A stretch of DNA of 20,104 bases. It comes from Pseudomonadota bacterium. Its GTDB lineage: Bacteria > Pseudomonadota > Alphaproteobacteria > Rhizobiales > Hyphomicrobiaceae. Positions 1 through 7,627 of the stretch are shown here, one piece after another. Positions within the stretch are counted from its first letter, which is position 1, and the number at the start of each line of letters is the position of its first letter. The notes under the pieces are model-generated. The model did not search any database. It was given only the letters and a program-made list of their open reading frames with translations, and had not been told where the DNA came from. The stretch lies in assembly GCA_023416575.1 (NCBI GenBank), contig JAEZHL010000001.1:1-20104 (forward strand). The letters are read 5' to 3'. The translations under genes and the position numbers were made by a program.

Positions 1-344
1 TCGACGTGCCAGCCCTGGTGCGGGCATTGGCGGATGGCAGGGTCGCCGCGGCTGGGTTGGACGTGCTGACGGCCGAGCCGCTGATGCGCGACGATACCGA
101 GATATTCCGCAAGGGTCGGCAGCATACGGACGCCGAGTTGCGCGCCTTGCTGGGTGACCACGTGCTGCTGCGGCTGCCCAACGTGATCGTCACGGCGCAC
201 ATCGCCTTCAACACGGATGACGCAGTGTATCGCCTGCTCGATACGGCGGTGAGCAACATTGCGAATTTCGCGCGCGGCAGACCGGAGAACGTCATCATAG
301 ATCCACACCGCCTGCAGCACGCATCGTCTCGCAGCGGGGCCTGA
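1..344 (+). CDS. D-isomer-specific 2-hydroxyacid dehydrogenase, C-terminal part (5' end outside window)
   Basis: This is the 3' end of an NAD-dependent 2-hydroxyacid dehydrogenase, probably of the D-lactate dehydrogenase type, which interconverts a 2-hydroxy acid and a 2-keto acid in the cytosol. The reading frame is open to the left edge, so the GTG at 6 is unlikely to be the true start. About 113 residues are visible. They hold the end of the nucleotide-binding domain (GRVAAAGLDV, then a family-like AEPL) and the C-terminal catalytic segment PNVIVTAHIAFNT, whose His matches the family's acid-base His. A helix resembling LLDTAVSNIANF follows, as in LdhA-like enzymes. The substrate cannot be told from this fragment. 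No partner is visible on the left; the next gene downstream starts 77 bp later and seems unrelated. Confidence 0.85.
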   Translation, partial: DVPALVRALADGRVAAAGLDVLTAEPLMRDDTEIFRKGRQHTDAELRALLGDHVLLRLPNVIVTAHIAFNTDDAVYRLLDTAVSNIANFARGRPENVIIDPHRLQHASSRSGA

Positions 345-421
345 CGGCGATGGCCGTGGCAGGGCGGCATCACGTCTCCGGATCCGCCCGAGCCTCCGCG
401 GGTTCGCAAGGGAGGCACTGC

Positions 422-775
422 ATGGATGGGCTGATCTTGCGCGTTCTCGGCCCCCTCGCTGCCGTATCGATGGCCTTTCCGGCCGAGGGCCAGAGCTACC
501 GGGACGGCTTCGAGATTTGGCAAGGCGCCTGGGGATGGTCAGCAATGATACTCAGCGGCTTGATCATGATCCTGTTCTGGGCCGTGGTCATCAGTTTGAT
601 CGTGCTGCTCGTGCGCTGGATGACCGGATCGGGTGCTGCTCCCGAAGTGAAGCCGGCCCGTTCATCGGCAGTCGACATCCTCGAGGAGCGTTACGCCCGC
701 GGTGAAATAAATCGCGAGGAATTCGAGGAAAGAAGGCGAGTTCTCTTGGGGCTAGCGGATCTGCGCCCCGGATAG
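422..775 (+). CDS. Small membrane protein with C-terminal SHOCT domain
   Basis: The protein has 117 residues and no assigned reaction. Residues 1-23 look like a signal peptide or first hydrophobic segment (small residues, AEG near a possible cleavage site). Residues about 40-66 form a clear transmembrane helix rich in Ile, Leu and Val. Residues about 83-109 (DILEERYARGEINREEFEERR) fit the SHOCT domain, a short helical module found at the ends of many membrane or oligomerising proteins. The ATG at 422 was chosen because GGGAGG lies just upstream and the hydrophobic segment starts right after it. The same frame is open back to 350, but those codons give a basic, uninformative extension. It stands alone between the hydroxyacid dehydrogenase and the GAPDH gene. 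The domain call is good; its role is unknown. Confidence 0.8.
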   Translation: MDGLILRVLGPLAAVSMAFPAEGQSYRDGFEIWQGAWGWSAMILSGLIMILFWAVVISLIVLLVRWMTGSGAAPEVKPARSSAVDILEERYARGEINREEFEERRRVLLGLADLRPG

Positions 776-818
776 AATCTCCGAACGGGGGGCGAAACGA
801 ATATGAAGGACGAGGCCA

Positions 819-1859
819 ATGGATGCTCAATCTCCAATCCGTGTGGCAGTAAATGGATATGGCGTCATTGGCAAGCGTGTCGCCGGTGCGGTCGCACAAC
901 AGGATGACATGGTGCTCGCTGGCATATCGGACGTTGCGACGGACTGGCGCCCGCGCGTTGCGACCATCAAGGGTTTCAAGCTTTTTGGCGCCGATGCCGC
1001 GCATCGGGATGCGATGAAAAAGGCTGGCCTGGACGTGTCCGGAACGCTCGAGGATCTGCTTGGCCAAGCCGATATCGTGGTCGATTGCACGCCGAAGAAG
1101 ATCGCGGCGCAGAATATCGGCCTATACCAAAAGCACGGCCGCAAATTCATCGTCCAAGGCGGCGAGAAACATCAGGTCACCGGACACTCCTTCGTTGCAG
1201 AGTCGAGCTACGAAACAGCAGTCGGTCGGGATGCCACGCGCGTCGTCTCGTGTAACACGACCTCGATCGTGCGCACGCTTTCCGCACTGAAGCACGCGGG
1301 GCTCCTCAGAAAAGCGAGCGGGACGCTGCTACGTCGCGCCACCGATCCGTGGGAAAGCCATCTCGGCGGGATCATGAATACGCTGGTGCCCGAGCCGGAA
1401 ATTCCGAGCCATCAGGCACCGGATGCACAGAGCGTCGATCCAGAGCTCGATCTGGTGACGATGGCGATCAAGGTGCCCGAGACGCTCAGCCATTTACACG
1501 CTTGGTCCATCCAGATGACGCGGACCGCAAGCAAGGACGAGGTGCTCGAAGCCTTCCGATCCTCCTCGCGGATTGCGTTCATCAACATGAGCGAAGGGCT
1601 GACCGCCATCAACACGGTCAAGGAATTGATGGCGGACCTGGGAAGGCCGCACGCGGATCTCTACGAGGTGGCACTGTGGGCTGACATGCTCAAGGTTCAG
1701 GATGACGAGCTGTTCTATGCCTACATGGTCGATAATCAGGCCATCGTCATCCCCGAGACGATCGATGCCATCCGGGCGCTGACGCGTAAGGAGACCGATC
1801 CGCAAGCCTCGATCAGCAAGACGAACGCGGCGCTTGGAATCGGTCTCTTGAACTGGTGA
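819..1859 (+). CDS. Type II (archaeal-type) glyceraldehyde-3-phosphate dehydrogenase
   Basis: A 346-residue phosphorylating GAPDH of the archaeal class, expected to convert glyceraldehyde 3-phosphate and phosphate to 1,3-bisphosphoglycerate with NAD(P). The N-terminal Rossmann motif is NGYGVIGKR (residues 12-20). DIVVDCTP (85-92) and IVQGGEKH (111-118) are typical of archaeal enzymes. The catalytic Cys is Cys145 in VVSCNTTS. LLRRATDP (170-177) and the HLH pair at 225-227 follow in the expected order, and the length is usual for the class. It is not the common bacterial GapA type, which has SCTTN. Where archaeal enzymes carry Lys-Thr after strand 2 (a TRPDF-like stretch), this one has Asp38-Val39, which may favour NAD over NADP (inference). 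An AAGGACGAGG ribosome binding site precedes the ATG. The stop is 9 bp before the PfkB-family gene, so the two are probably co-transcribed. Confidence 0.93.
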   Translation: MDAQSPIRVAVNGYGVIGKRVAGAVAQQDDMVLAGISDVATDWRPRVATIKGFKLFGADAAHRDAMKKAGLDVSGTLEDLLGQADIVVDCTPKKIAAQNIGLYQKHGRKFIVQGGEKHQVTGHSFVAESSYETAVGRDATRVVSCNTTSIVRTLSALKHAGLLRKASGTLLRRATDPWESHLGGIMNTLVPEPEIPSHQAPDAQSVDPELDLVTMAIKVPETLSHLHAWSIQMTRTASKDEVLEAFRSSSRIAFINMSEGLTAINTVKELMADLGRPHADLYEVALWADMLKVQDDELFYAYMVDNQAIVIPETIDAIRALTRKETDPQASISKTNAALGIGLLNW

Positions 1860-1868
1860 GGCCCGGAC

Positions 1869-2813
1869 GTGGAGACACTGCCTGCGATCGGCACTCTGAC
1901 CCTCAATCCGGCCCTCGACATCGCGACTGCGACGGATCACGTCACGTCCACCCACAAGCTCCGCTGCTCGACGGCCCGCTACGATCCCGGCGGGGGCGGC
2001 GTGAACGTGGCGCGGGTCATCTGCACGTTCGGCGCAGAAGCGACTGCTGTTTATGCGGCGGGAGGACCCGTTGGCCATTCATTGCAGAAGCTGCTCGATG
2101 CGGCGAGAATCCCGCAAAGCGTGGTCCCGATCGAAGGGGAAACGCGCGTCAGCTTCACTGTCGACGAGCAAGCCAGCAACGAGCAATTCCGCTTCGTCTT
2201 TCCGGGTCCGTACCTCTCGCCGGAGGAACAGGAACGCTGCATCGCGGCAGTCATGGCGCTCGATCCGAAACCAGAGTTTCTGGTCGCGAGCGGCAGCCTT
2301 CCCCCTGGTGTTCCCGATGACTTCTATGTCCGCATCGCGCGGCTGGCGCGGGATATGAACGCCCGGTTTTTCCTCGACACATCAGGTGACGCTCTGAAGG
2401 AGGCGGTGCGCGAGGGCGTGTTTCTCGTCAAGCCGAACCTGCGCGAGCTATCCGAATTCGTTGGCCGCGAGCTTCAGAGTCGCGATGACCAGATTGCCGC
2501 CGGGCGGGAGCTGATGGCACGGGGGCGGACGGAAGCGGTCGTGCTGTCACTCGGCGCCGACGGAGCGCTGCTCATCACGCAGGAGAGCTCGGAATTCTTT
2601 CCCGCCCTGGACGTACCGATCCGCAGTGCCGTTGGCGCTGGTGACAGCATGCTCGGTGGAATCGTTTTTCTGCTGGCGAGCGGCGAGCCTCTCCGCAAGG
2701 CTGTTCTCTACGGCATGGCGGCCGGCGCCGCAGCCCTGATGACGGAGGGCACGGAGCTCAGCCGGCGTGACGATACGGAACGGCTCTACCGATCGCTCAT
2801 CGCCAGCAGCTGA
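1869..2813 (+). CDS. pfkB: PfkB-family phosphofructokinase (6-phosphofructokinase 2 / 1-phosphofructokinase type)
   Basis: A 314-residue ribokinase-fold sugar kinase of the fructose-phosphate branch, expected to phosphorylate fructose 6-phosphate (or fructose 1-phosphate / tagatose 6-phosphate) with ATP. Visible signatures are TLNPALD (11-17) at the N-terminus, the substrate loop GGGGVNVAR (41-49), KPN (188-190), and the anion-hole and base motif VGAGDSM (255-261), with Asp259 the presumed catalytic base. Length is normal for PfkB. The start is a GTG nine bases after the GAPDH stop, with GGTGAGG overlapping that stop as a ribosome binding site. This suggests translational coupling. Pairing with GAPDH supports a glycolytic role, but exact substrate preference cannot be read from sequence. 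The family call is firm; the subtype is moderate. Confidence 0.88.
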   Translation: METLPAIGTLTLNPALDIATATDHVTSTHKLRCSTARYDPGGGGVNVARVICTFGAEATAVYAAGGPVGHSLQKLLDAARIPQSVVPIEGETRVSFTVDEQASNEQFRFVFPGPYLSPEEQERCIAAVMALDPKPEFLVASGSLPPGVPDDFYVRIARLARDMNARFFLDTSGDALKEAVREGVFLVKPNLRELSEFVGRELQSRDDQIAAGRELMARGRTEAVVLSLGADGALLITQESSEFFPALDVPIRSAVGAGDSMLGGIVFLLASGEPLRKAVLYGMAAGAAALMTEGTELSRRDDTERLYRSLIASS

Positions 2814-2847
2814 AGGGGAAACGCGGTTCCCGCGCTGCCCCGAAATC

Positions 2848-3528
2848 TCACGCCTCGTCCGCCCGGCCTCCGACGACGACGAGGCGATCGACGACGTCCT
2901 TGACCCCAGGCACGCGGCGCGCGGCAGCAACGAGCCGCGCTGGCAATGCCGGATCGATCATCGCGCCGCGCAGCTCAACGGTGCCGTTCTGAACGAGAAC
3001 GTTGATCGCATTCCGGGCATCGTGGGCTTCCCTTGCCAGCGCGTCGATGACGTGATTGCGCAAGGCGAACTCCGCCGCCGTCGCCCCTGGCATCAGCTTC
3101 GCCTCCAGCGCCAGCCCGCGCAGAAGATCCGCCCTGCTGACGATGCCGACGACCTTGTTGTCCCTGACCACCGGCACGCGCTTGATGCCGCTCTTCTTCA
3201 TCTGCTTGATGATGTCGGAGACAGGCGTTTCCTCCGAGGCGGTGACGACATCCCGTGTCATGATTTCACTCACGGTTTGCGCCGGAGCTGGCTCCGGAGC
3301 CGCTTTGTCGGGGTCGAGGATGAACTCCAGCCAGCGCCGCCGATTCCGTTCACCCGTGATGCCGCCAAGGAGATCGCCCTCCGTGATGATCCCGACCAGG
3401 TTCCCCTTTGCGTCCACCACGGGCAAGCCACTGATGCGATAGTCGAGCATCATACGCGCCGCTTCTCGTATCGAAGCGTCCGGTCGGATCGTCGCCGCAC
3501 CGAAGGTCATGACCTGAGCCGCTTGCAT
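2848..3528 (-). CDS. CBS-CBS-BON domain protein
   Basis: A 226-residue soluble protein with two CBS motifs (about residues 4-55 and 87-140) and a C-terminal BON domain (about 155-219, containing VLVQNGTVELRG and VPGVKDVVDRL). CBS pairs bind adenosyl nucleotides and act as energy or redox sensors in other proteins. BON domains are thought to bind membranes or other partners. No catalytic domain is present, so it is probably a regulatory protein of unknown target. The start at 3528 was chosen because GAGGAGGAGACG sits immediately upstream; a longer frame to 3603 adds 25 unlikely residues. It is convergent with the PfkB-family gene (34 bp apart) and divergent from the haemoglobin gene, sharing a 160-bp upstream region with it. 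This architecture is common in Alphaproteobacteria. Confidence 0.9.
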   Translation of the reverse strand: MQAAQVMTFGAATIRPDASIREAARMMLDYRISGLPVVDAKGNLVGIITEGDLLGGITGERNRRRWLEFILDPDKAAPEPAPAQTVSEIMTRDVVTASEETPVSDIIKQMKKSGIKRVPVVRDNKVVGIVSRADLLRGLALEAKLMPGATAAEFALRNHVIDALAREAHDARNAINVLVQNGTVELRGAMIDPALPARLVAAARRVPGVKDVVDRLVVVGGRADEA

Positions 3529-3606
3529 CGTCTCCTCCTCAGGATTGCAAATCAGGCAAATGGTCGAGCCCGGCTGAACTGAACTGCCGGCATCTTGGCA
3601 CATGGT

Positions 3607-3628
3607 ATTGCCGATTCACTCCGGCAAT
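3607..3628. repeat. Inverted repeat between divergent CBS-BON and globin genes
   Basis: Two perfect 7-bp arms, ATTGCCG (3607-3613) and CGGCAAT (3622-3628), are separated by 8 bases. They lie in the 160-bp gap between divergently read genes, 79 bp upstream of the CBS-BON start and 61 bp upstream of the globin start. The placement suits an operator controlling one or both genes. The regulator is unknown, and the arms do not match the FNR/Anr pattern. A 7-bp match can also occur by chance. Confidence 0.35.
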
Positions 3629-3688
3629 GGCTGCCAAGCCGCGCCCGACCCATGGCGTTGCTTCCTCCTGCAATAAGAGGTATTTAGG

Positions 3689-4144
3689 ATGTTACTTTAC
3701 GCCGAGCAGCCGAAGAACCCCATGCATCCACGCCCCAATGCGCCCGGACTGGAGTGCGGCGTCACCGAGCCGATGATCCGGGACCTCGTTCTCGCCTTCT
3801 ATGCCAAGGTGCGGCGGGATGGCCTGCTCGGCCCCATCTTCAACGCCGTCATCGAGGACTGGGACGAGCACCTGGACCGGCTGTGCGCCTTCTGGTCATC
3901 GGTCACGCTGACGACAGGCCGCTACAAGGGTCGCCCCGTTCCCGCCCACATCAAGCTGCCCGGCATTTCGAACCAGCACTTCGCGCGCTGGCTCGCGCTT
4001 TTCGCCGAAACGGCACGCGAGATTTGCCCACCTGCTGCCGCCGACCTCTTCATCGAGCGTTCGAAGCGCATTGCGCAGTCGCTCCAGTTCGCCATCGCAT
4101 TCCACCGCGGCGAGCCGATCGAGGTGCGGCATGATCCCGCCTGA
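3689..4144 (+). CDS. Group III truncated haemoglobin
   Basis: A 151-residue haem protein of the 2/2 globin group III, for oxygen or NO chemistry in the cytosol. Compared with the Campylobacter Ctb pattern as remembered, it shows FYAKVRRDGLLGPIF (residues 37-51) with B10 Tyr38, DEHLDRL with E7 His61, FWSS (68-71), PAHIKL with presumed proximal F8 His87, and WLALF with G8 Trp101. These are the distal and proximal residues expected of a functional group III globin. The ATG at 3689 has AAGAGG upstream; an in-frame ATG at 3722 would remove an 11-residue N-terminal extension and is an alternative. The last 14 bases overlap the start of the formyltetrahydrofolate cyclo-ligase gene, so the two are probably translated together. 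Physiological partner and ligand are not known. Confidence 0.87.
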   Translation: MLLYAEQPKNPMHPRPNAPGLECGVTEPMIRDLVLAFYAKVRRDGLLGPIFNAVIEDWDEHLDRLCAFWSSVTLTTGRYKGRPVPAHIKLPGISNQHFARWLALFAETAREICPPAAADLFIERSKRIAQSLQFAIAFHRGEPIEVRHDPA

Positions 4145-4736
4145 GTTAGCGGCGTGGCGTCGACGCGAGCGCGAGCGCCTCATCGAATTACGCCGCGCCC
4201 TCCCGCTTGCGGACCGGGGCGCGCTCATAACGCCGATGCTCGACAACCTGCGCACGGTTCTCGAAAAACTCCCGTTCAACACGCTCGGCATCTATTGGCC
4301 CATTCAGCGCGAAGTCGATATCCGGCCCCTGGCCAATGAGCTGTGCGACAAGTGCGGCGCCACGCTCGCCCTGCCCGTCGTCGTGCAGAAGGCGGCGCCA
4401 CTCGAATATTGGCAATGGCGCCTCGGCGACCCGATCGCGCGCGGCTTCTGGAATATCCCCGTTCCCCAACAGCGCCAGCCCGTCGAACCCGATGCGGTTG
4501 TGGCGCCACTCGTCGGCTTTTTCGGCCAGTTCCGGCTCGGCTACGGAGGCGGCTACTTCGACCGTACACTCGCGGCCGCCAGAAGGCGGCCCTATGCGAT
4601 CGGTTTGGGCTTCGAGTTCAGCCGCCTCGCGAGCTTCGTCGATCTGCCACACGATGTCCCGATGGACGTCATCGTGACGGAGGCGTCCATTGTCGAACGG
4701 TCGCGACGTGACGGCGCCGATGCTGGCGATCGCTGA
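4131..4736 (+). CDS. 5-formyltetrahydrofolate cyclo-ligase (YgfA/MTHFS family)
   Basis: A 201-residue enzyme that uses ATP to convert 5-formyl-tetrahydrofolate to 5,10-methenyl-tetrahydrofolate, returning stored folate to one-carbon metabolism. Support includes the basic N-terminal helix, the segment LGIYWPIQREVDIRPL (52-67), VVAPLVGF (123-130), and the diagnostic ATP-binding loop RLGYGGGYFDR (135-145). DVIVTE (179-184) lies close to the C-terminus. Length is typical. The ATG at 4131 has GAGG six bases upstream and matches family N-termini; the frame extends back to 4071 inside the globin gene but that extension is low-complexity Ser/Arg. It overlaps the globin gene by 14 bp, an unusual partner for this housekeeping gene. 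No 6S RNA-like element is evident beside it. Confidence 0.9.
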   Translation: MIPPELAAWRRRERERLIELRRALPLADRGALITPMLDNLRTVLEKLPFNTLGIYWPIQREVDIRPLANELCDKCGATLALPVVVQKAAPLEYWQWRLGDPIARGFWNIPVPQQRQPVEPDAVVAPLVGFFGQFRLGYGGGYFDRTLAAARRRPYAIGLGFEFSRLASFVDLPHDVPMDVIVTEASIVERSRRDGADAGDR

Positions 4737-4851
4737 CCACGAAACGTCTCTCGCCGAAATGACCGATGCCACTTCGCAAATTGCCAGCATTGGAACCCGG
4801 CGCGCAACTGACTAGCATCACCCTGATCAACCGCCGGAATGGAGCCTCGCC

Positions 4852-5928
4852 ATGTGGCCGGATCGCAGAATTACTGACCTCTTCGGCATCGCGCATCCCA
4901 TTCTGCTGGCGCCGATGGCAGGCCCCAGCACGGCGGAGCTTGCCATCGCCGTTTCAGAAGCCGGCGGGCTCGGTTCGTTCGCGTGCGCCTTATCGACGCC
5001 CGATCAGATCCGCACCGCGATGCATGTCATCCGGCAGCGGACCAGCAAGCCGATCAACCTGAATTTCTTCACCCACACGCCCCCTACGCCGGATGTCGCG
5101 CGCGAGGCGCAGTGGAAGGCGCGCCTGTCGGCCTACTACACGGAGCTGGGCCTCGATCCGAACATGCCCACCCCGCGCTCGGATCGCGCACCGTTCAGTG
5201 CAGAGACCTGCGAAATCGTCGAGGAATTCAAGCCAGAGGTTGTCAGTTTCCATTTCGGGCTGCCGGAATCGGGGCTCCTCGCGCGCGTCAAGGCGACGGG
5301 CGCGAAGGTCATCGCATCGGCCACCACCGCCCGCGAGGCCGTCTGGCTCGAGGAACGCGGTTGCGATGCCATCATAGCGCAAGGAGCAGAGGCCGGCGGC
5401 CATCGTGGCATCTTCCTGACCGATGATATCGCCGCGCAGCCGGGCACCTTCGCGCTCGTCCCGCAAGTTGTCGATGCCGTCGATGTCCCGGTGATCGCAG
5501 CCGGCGGTATCGCGGACGGTCGCGGGATAGCGGCAGCCTTCGCGCTCGGCGCCTCCGCGGTCCAGATCGGCACGGCCTACCTCTTCTGCCCCGAAGCGAA
5601 GGTGTCGGAGCTGCACCGCCAGGCACTGAAGACCGCAAGTGACGACAGCACCGCACTGACCAACATTTTCACCGGGCGGCCCGCGCGGGGCGTGATCAAC
5701 CGCGTGATGCGCGAGCTGGGACCGATGTCCGAGGATGCCCCGGCGTTCCCCCTCGCGGGTGGGGCGTTAACGCCACTCAAGGCCGCCGCTGAGGCAAAAG
5801 GTTTGGCCGATTTCACATCGTGTTGGTCGGGGCAAGCCGCTGCCCTTGGCCGCGAAATGCCAGCCGCGGATCTGACACAAGGGTTGGTTCGCGACGCCAT
5901 CGCGCGCCTGAAGGCGATCGCGACTTAG
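4852..5928 (+). CDS. Nitronate monooxygenase (2-nitropropane dioxygenase family)
   Basis: A 358-residue FMN-dependent TIM-barrel enzyme expected to oxidise alkyl nitronates such as propionate-3-nitronate, detoxifying them to carbonyl compounds and nitrite or nitrate. Motifs in order are LAPMAG (19-24), VSFHFGLP (131-138), AQGAEAGGHRG (176-186) with the catalytic His184, and the FMN-phosphate region VIAAGGIADGRG ... GASAVQIGTAYL (214-243). These match class I nitronate monooxygenases. GGAG lies seven bases before the ATG. It is 115 bp after the cyclo-ligase gene and 114 bp before the molybdenum hydroxylase operon, so it is possibly a separate transcript. Related flavoproteins include FabK-like enoyl reductases, but His184 and the AGGHRG motif favour the nitronate enzyme. 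Confidence 0.87.
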   Translation: MWPDRRITDLFGIAHPILLAPMAGPSTAELAIAVSEAGGLGSFACALSTPDQIRTAMHVIRQRTSKPINLNFFTHTPPTPDVAREAQWKARLSAYYTELGLDPNMPTPRSDRAPFSAETCEIVEEFKPEVVSFHFGLPESGLLARVKATGAKVIASATTAREAVWLEERGCDAIIAQGAEAGGHRGIFLTDDIAAQPGTFALVPQVVDAVDVPVIAAGGIADGRGIAAAFALGASAVQIGTAYLFCPEAKVSELHRQALKTASDDSTALTNIFTGRPARGVINRVMRELGPMSEDAPAFPLAGGALTPLKAAAEAKGLADFTSCWSGQAAALGREMPAADLTQGLVRDAIARLKAIAT

Positions 5929-5982
5929 CGGGCCTTCCTTCAGCCGCGACCGAACCGCCGCCGCACCGCGACACCCACGCCG

Positions 5983-6011
5983 GGTTCCTGCCCTGAACAT
6001 CGGCGGGAACC
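5983..6011. repeat. Short inverted repeat upstream of molybdenum hydroxylase operon
   Basis: GGTTCC (5983-5988) and GGAACC (6006-6011) form perfect 6-bp arms with a 17-base spacer in the 114-bp gap between the nitronate monooxygenase and the hydroxylase small subunit. There is no T-run, so it is not a standard terminator. It could be an operator, or chance. Confidence 0.2.
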
Positions 6012-6042
6012 AATCGGTGACATGGCCTGTTGAGGGTTTGAT

Positions 6043-6606
6043 ATGCCTCGCGGTCGGCGGAGAACCCACATGAATCCGACTACTGAACTCCTGGAACGGG
6101 TCGAGGCCGAGCCTCAGCGGGACATATCCGCCAGGGTTCCGCTTCGCATCACGATCAACGGCACGCTCCATGATCTCGACATCCCGCCTTGGCTGACGCT
6201 GCTCGATCTGCTGCGTGAGCGGCTGGATCTCACTGGCACCAAGAAGGGCTGCGACCACGGCCAATGTGGTGCCTGCACGGTGCTGATCGACGGACGGCGC
6301 ATCAACAGCTGCCTGGCCTTGGCCGTGATGCAGGACGGGCGCCAGATCACGACCATCGAAGGCCTGGGCCACGCTGGCGCATTGCATCCGCTGCAACAGG
6401 CATTCATCGACCACGATGCATTCCAATGCGGCTACTGCACCCCCGGCCAGATCTGCTCCGGGGTCGGCCTGATGAACGAGGGACGCGCGACGACTCGTGC
6501 GGAGGTGCGGGAGCTCATGAGCGGCAACATCTGCCGCTGCGGCTGCTACACCAACATCGTCGATGCTCTGATGGAGGTCATCGAAAAGGAAGGAGCGAGC
6601 TTGTGA
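6043..6606 (+). CDS. Molybdenum hydroxylase [2Fe-2S] subunit (PaoA/YagT-like)
   Basis: The small electron-transfer subunit of a xanthine-oxidase-family enzyme, 187 residues from this start. The plant-type ferredoxin cluster ligands CDHGQCGAC plus a later Cys in NSCLAL are present. The helical-domain cluster ligands CGYC and CRCGC are also present, so both [2Fe-2S] centres should form. TTIEGLG and the FQCGYCTPG context are typical. Two starts are plausible: 6043 (GAGGG upstream) or 6070 (GGAG upstream, 178 residues). Neither gives a Tat signal peptide, unlike periplasmic E. coli PaoA, so the complex is probably cytosolic. It overlaps the FAD subunit start by four bases (GTGA). The substrate is probably an aldehyde or heterocycle; it is not determinable here. 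Confidence 0.93.
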   Translation: MPRGRRRTHMNPTTELLERVEAEPQRDISARVPLRITINGTLHDLDIPPWLTLLDLLRERLDLTGTKKGCDHGQCGACTVLIDGRRINSCLALAVMQDGRQITTIEGLGHAGALHPLQQAFIDHDAFQCGYCTPGQICSGVGLMNEGRATTRAEVRELMSGNICRCGCYTNIVDALMEVIEKEGASL

Positions 6607-7616
6607 GACCGTTCAGCTACGTGCGGGCGCATGACGTCTCCGAAGCCATCCGCGAAGCCTCCAGCGCAGGTGCCAAGTTCATCGCCGGCGGCACCAATAT
6701 CCTTGATTTGATGAAAGAGGACGTCGAGCGCCCGATGGGGCTCATCGACATCACACAGCTCCCGCTCAACCGGATCGAGACCACCGACCAAGGCGGCCTG
6801 CGGCTCGGTGCGCTCGTGCGCAATTCGGACGCGGCTTATGATGACCGTGTCAAGGATCGCTATCCCCTGCTCGCGAGTGCCCTGCTGGCGGGTGCGAGTG
6901 CGCAGCTCCGCAATGCGGCGACCATCGGCGGCAACATCATGCAGCGGACGCGCTGCTACTACTTCTACGATACGGCCACGGACTGCAACAAACGCAAGCC
7001 CGGCAGTGGCTGCGGTGCCATGGGCGGGGTGACCCGCATCCACGCCATCCTTGGCGCCAGCGATCATTGCATCGCCACCAACCCGTCCGACATGTGCGTC
7101 GCCCTCGCCGCACTCGACGCCGAGGTGCGCGTGGAGGGCAGCGACGGCGAACGCACCATTCCGTTTACCGAGTTCCACCGGTTGCCTGGCGATATGCCGG
7201 AACTCGACAACGTGCTCGCACCCGGCGAGCTCATCACGGCCGTGGACCTGCCGAACGAAACGTTCAACACGAACTACACTTACCTGAAGCTGCGCGACCG
7301 GGCCTCTTACGCGTTTGCGCTCGTATCCGTGGCGGCGGCGCTACGTCTCGAGAACAATCAGATTGCCGACGCGCGGCTCGCGCTCGGCGGCGTTGCCCAC
7401 AAACCCTGGCGCGATAGGAATGCCGAGGCGCTGCTCGTCGGCAAGGCGCCGGAACGGCAGCAATTCGAGGCGATCGCCGACGTCGTGTTGGCCGCCGCGC
7501 AAGGCCAGGGCGGCAATGACTTCAAAATCGAGCTTGCCCGCCGGGCCATCGTCCGAGCACTGCAGCAGGCCGCTGACGGCATGCCGCAATCGCAGATCGA
7601 TAAGCGCGTGGCCTGA
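6603..7616 (+). CDS. Molybdenum hydroxylase FAD-binding subunit with extra Fe-S site (PaoB/YagS-like)
   Basis: A 337-residue middle subunit that passes electrons through FAD. The FAD-binding motifs are FIAGGTNILDLMK (26-38) and ATIGGNIMQRTRC (106-118). A PaoB-type insert carries Cys118, Cys128, Cys137 and Cys156 (in TRCYYFY, TDCNKR, GCGAM, DHCIATN). This pattern is associated with an additional [4Fe-4S] cluster in the E. coli enzyme and separates it from ordinary xanthine dehydrogenase and CoxM subunits. The GTG at 6603 overlaps the upstream stop as GTGA, with AAGGAAGGAG just before it; longer upstream readings of this frame lie inside the small-subunit gene and were rejected. The stop is followed directly by the ribosome binding site of the large subunit, indicating an operon. 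Confidence 0.92.
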   Translation: MRPFSYVRAHDVSEAIREASSAGAKFIAGGTNILDLMKEDVERPMGLIDITQLPLNRIETTDQGGLRLGALVRNSDAAYDDRVKDRYPLLASALLAGASAQLRNAATIGGNIMQRTRCYYFYDTATDCNKRKPGSGCGAMGGVTRIHAILGASDHCIATNPSDMCVALAALDAEVRVEGSDGERTIPFTEFHRLPGDMPELDNVLAPGELITAVDLPNETFNTNYTYLKLRDRASYAFALVSVAAALRLENNQIADARLALGGVAHKPWRDRNAEALLVGKAPERQQFEAIADVVLAAAQGQGGNDFKIELARRAIVRALQQAADGMPQSQIDKRVA

Positions 7617-7627
7617 GGAGGCCAGAC

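Noticed and set aside
2767..3582. 271-residue plus-strand frame opposite the CBS-BON gene
   Set aside because: Antisense shadow; the minus-strand frame has two CBS repeats, a BON domain and a strong ribosome binding site.
3529..3688. FNR/Anr box or 6S RNA near the globin and cyclo-ligase genes
   Set aside because: TTGCAAATCAGGCAAA lacks the TTGAT-N4-ATCAA symmetry. The gap is too short and lacks the long stem with central bubble expected for 6S RNA.
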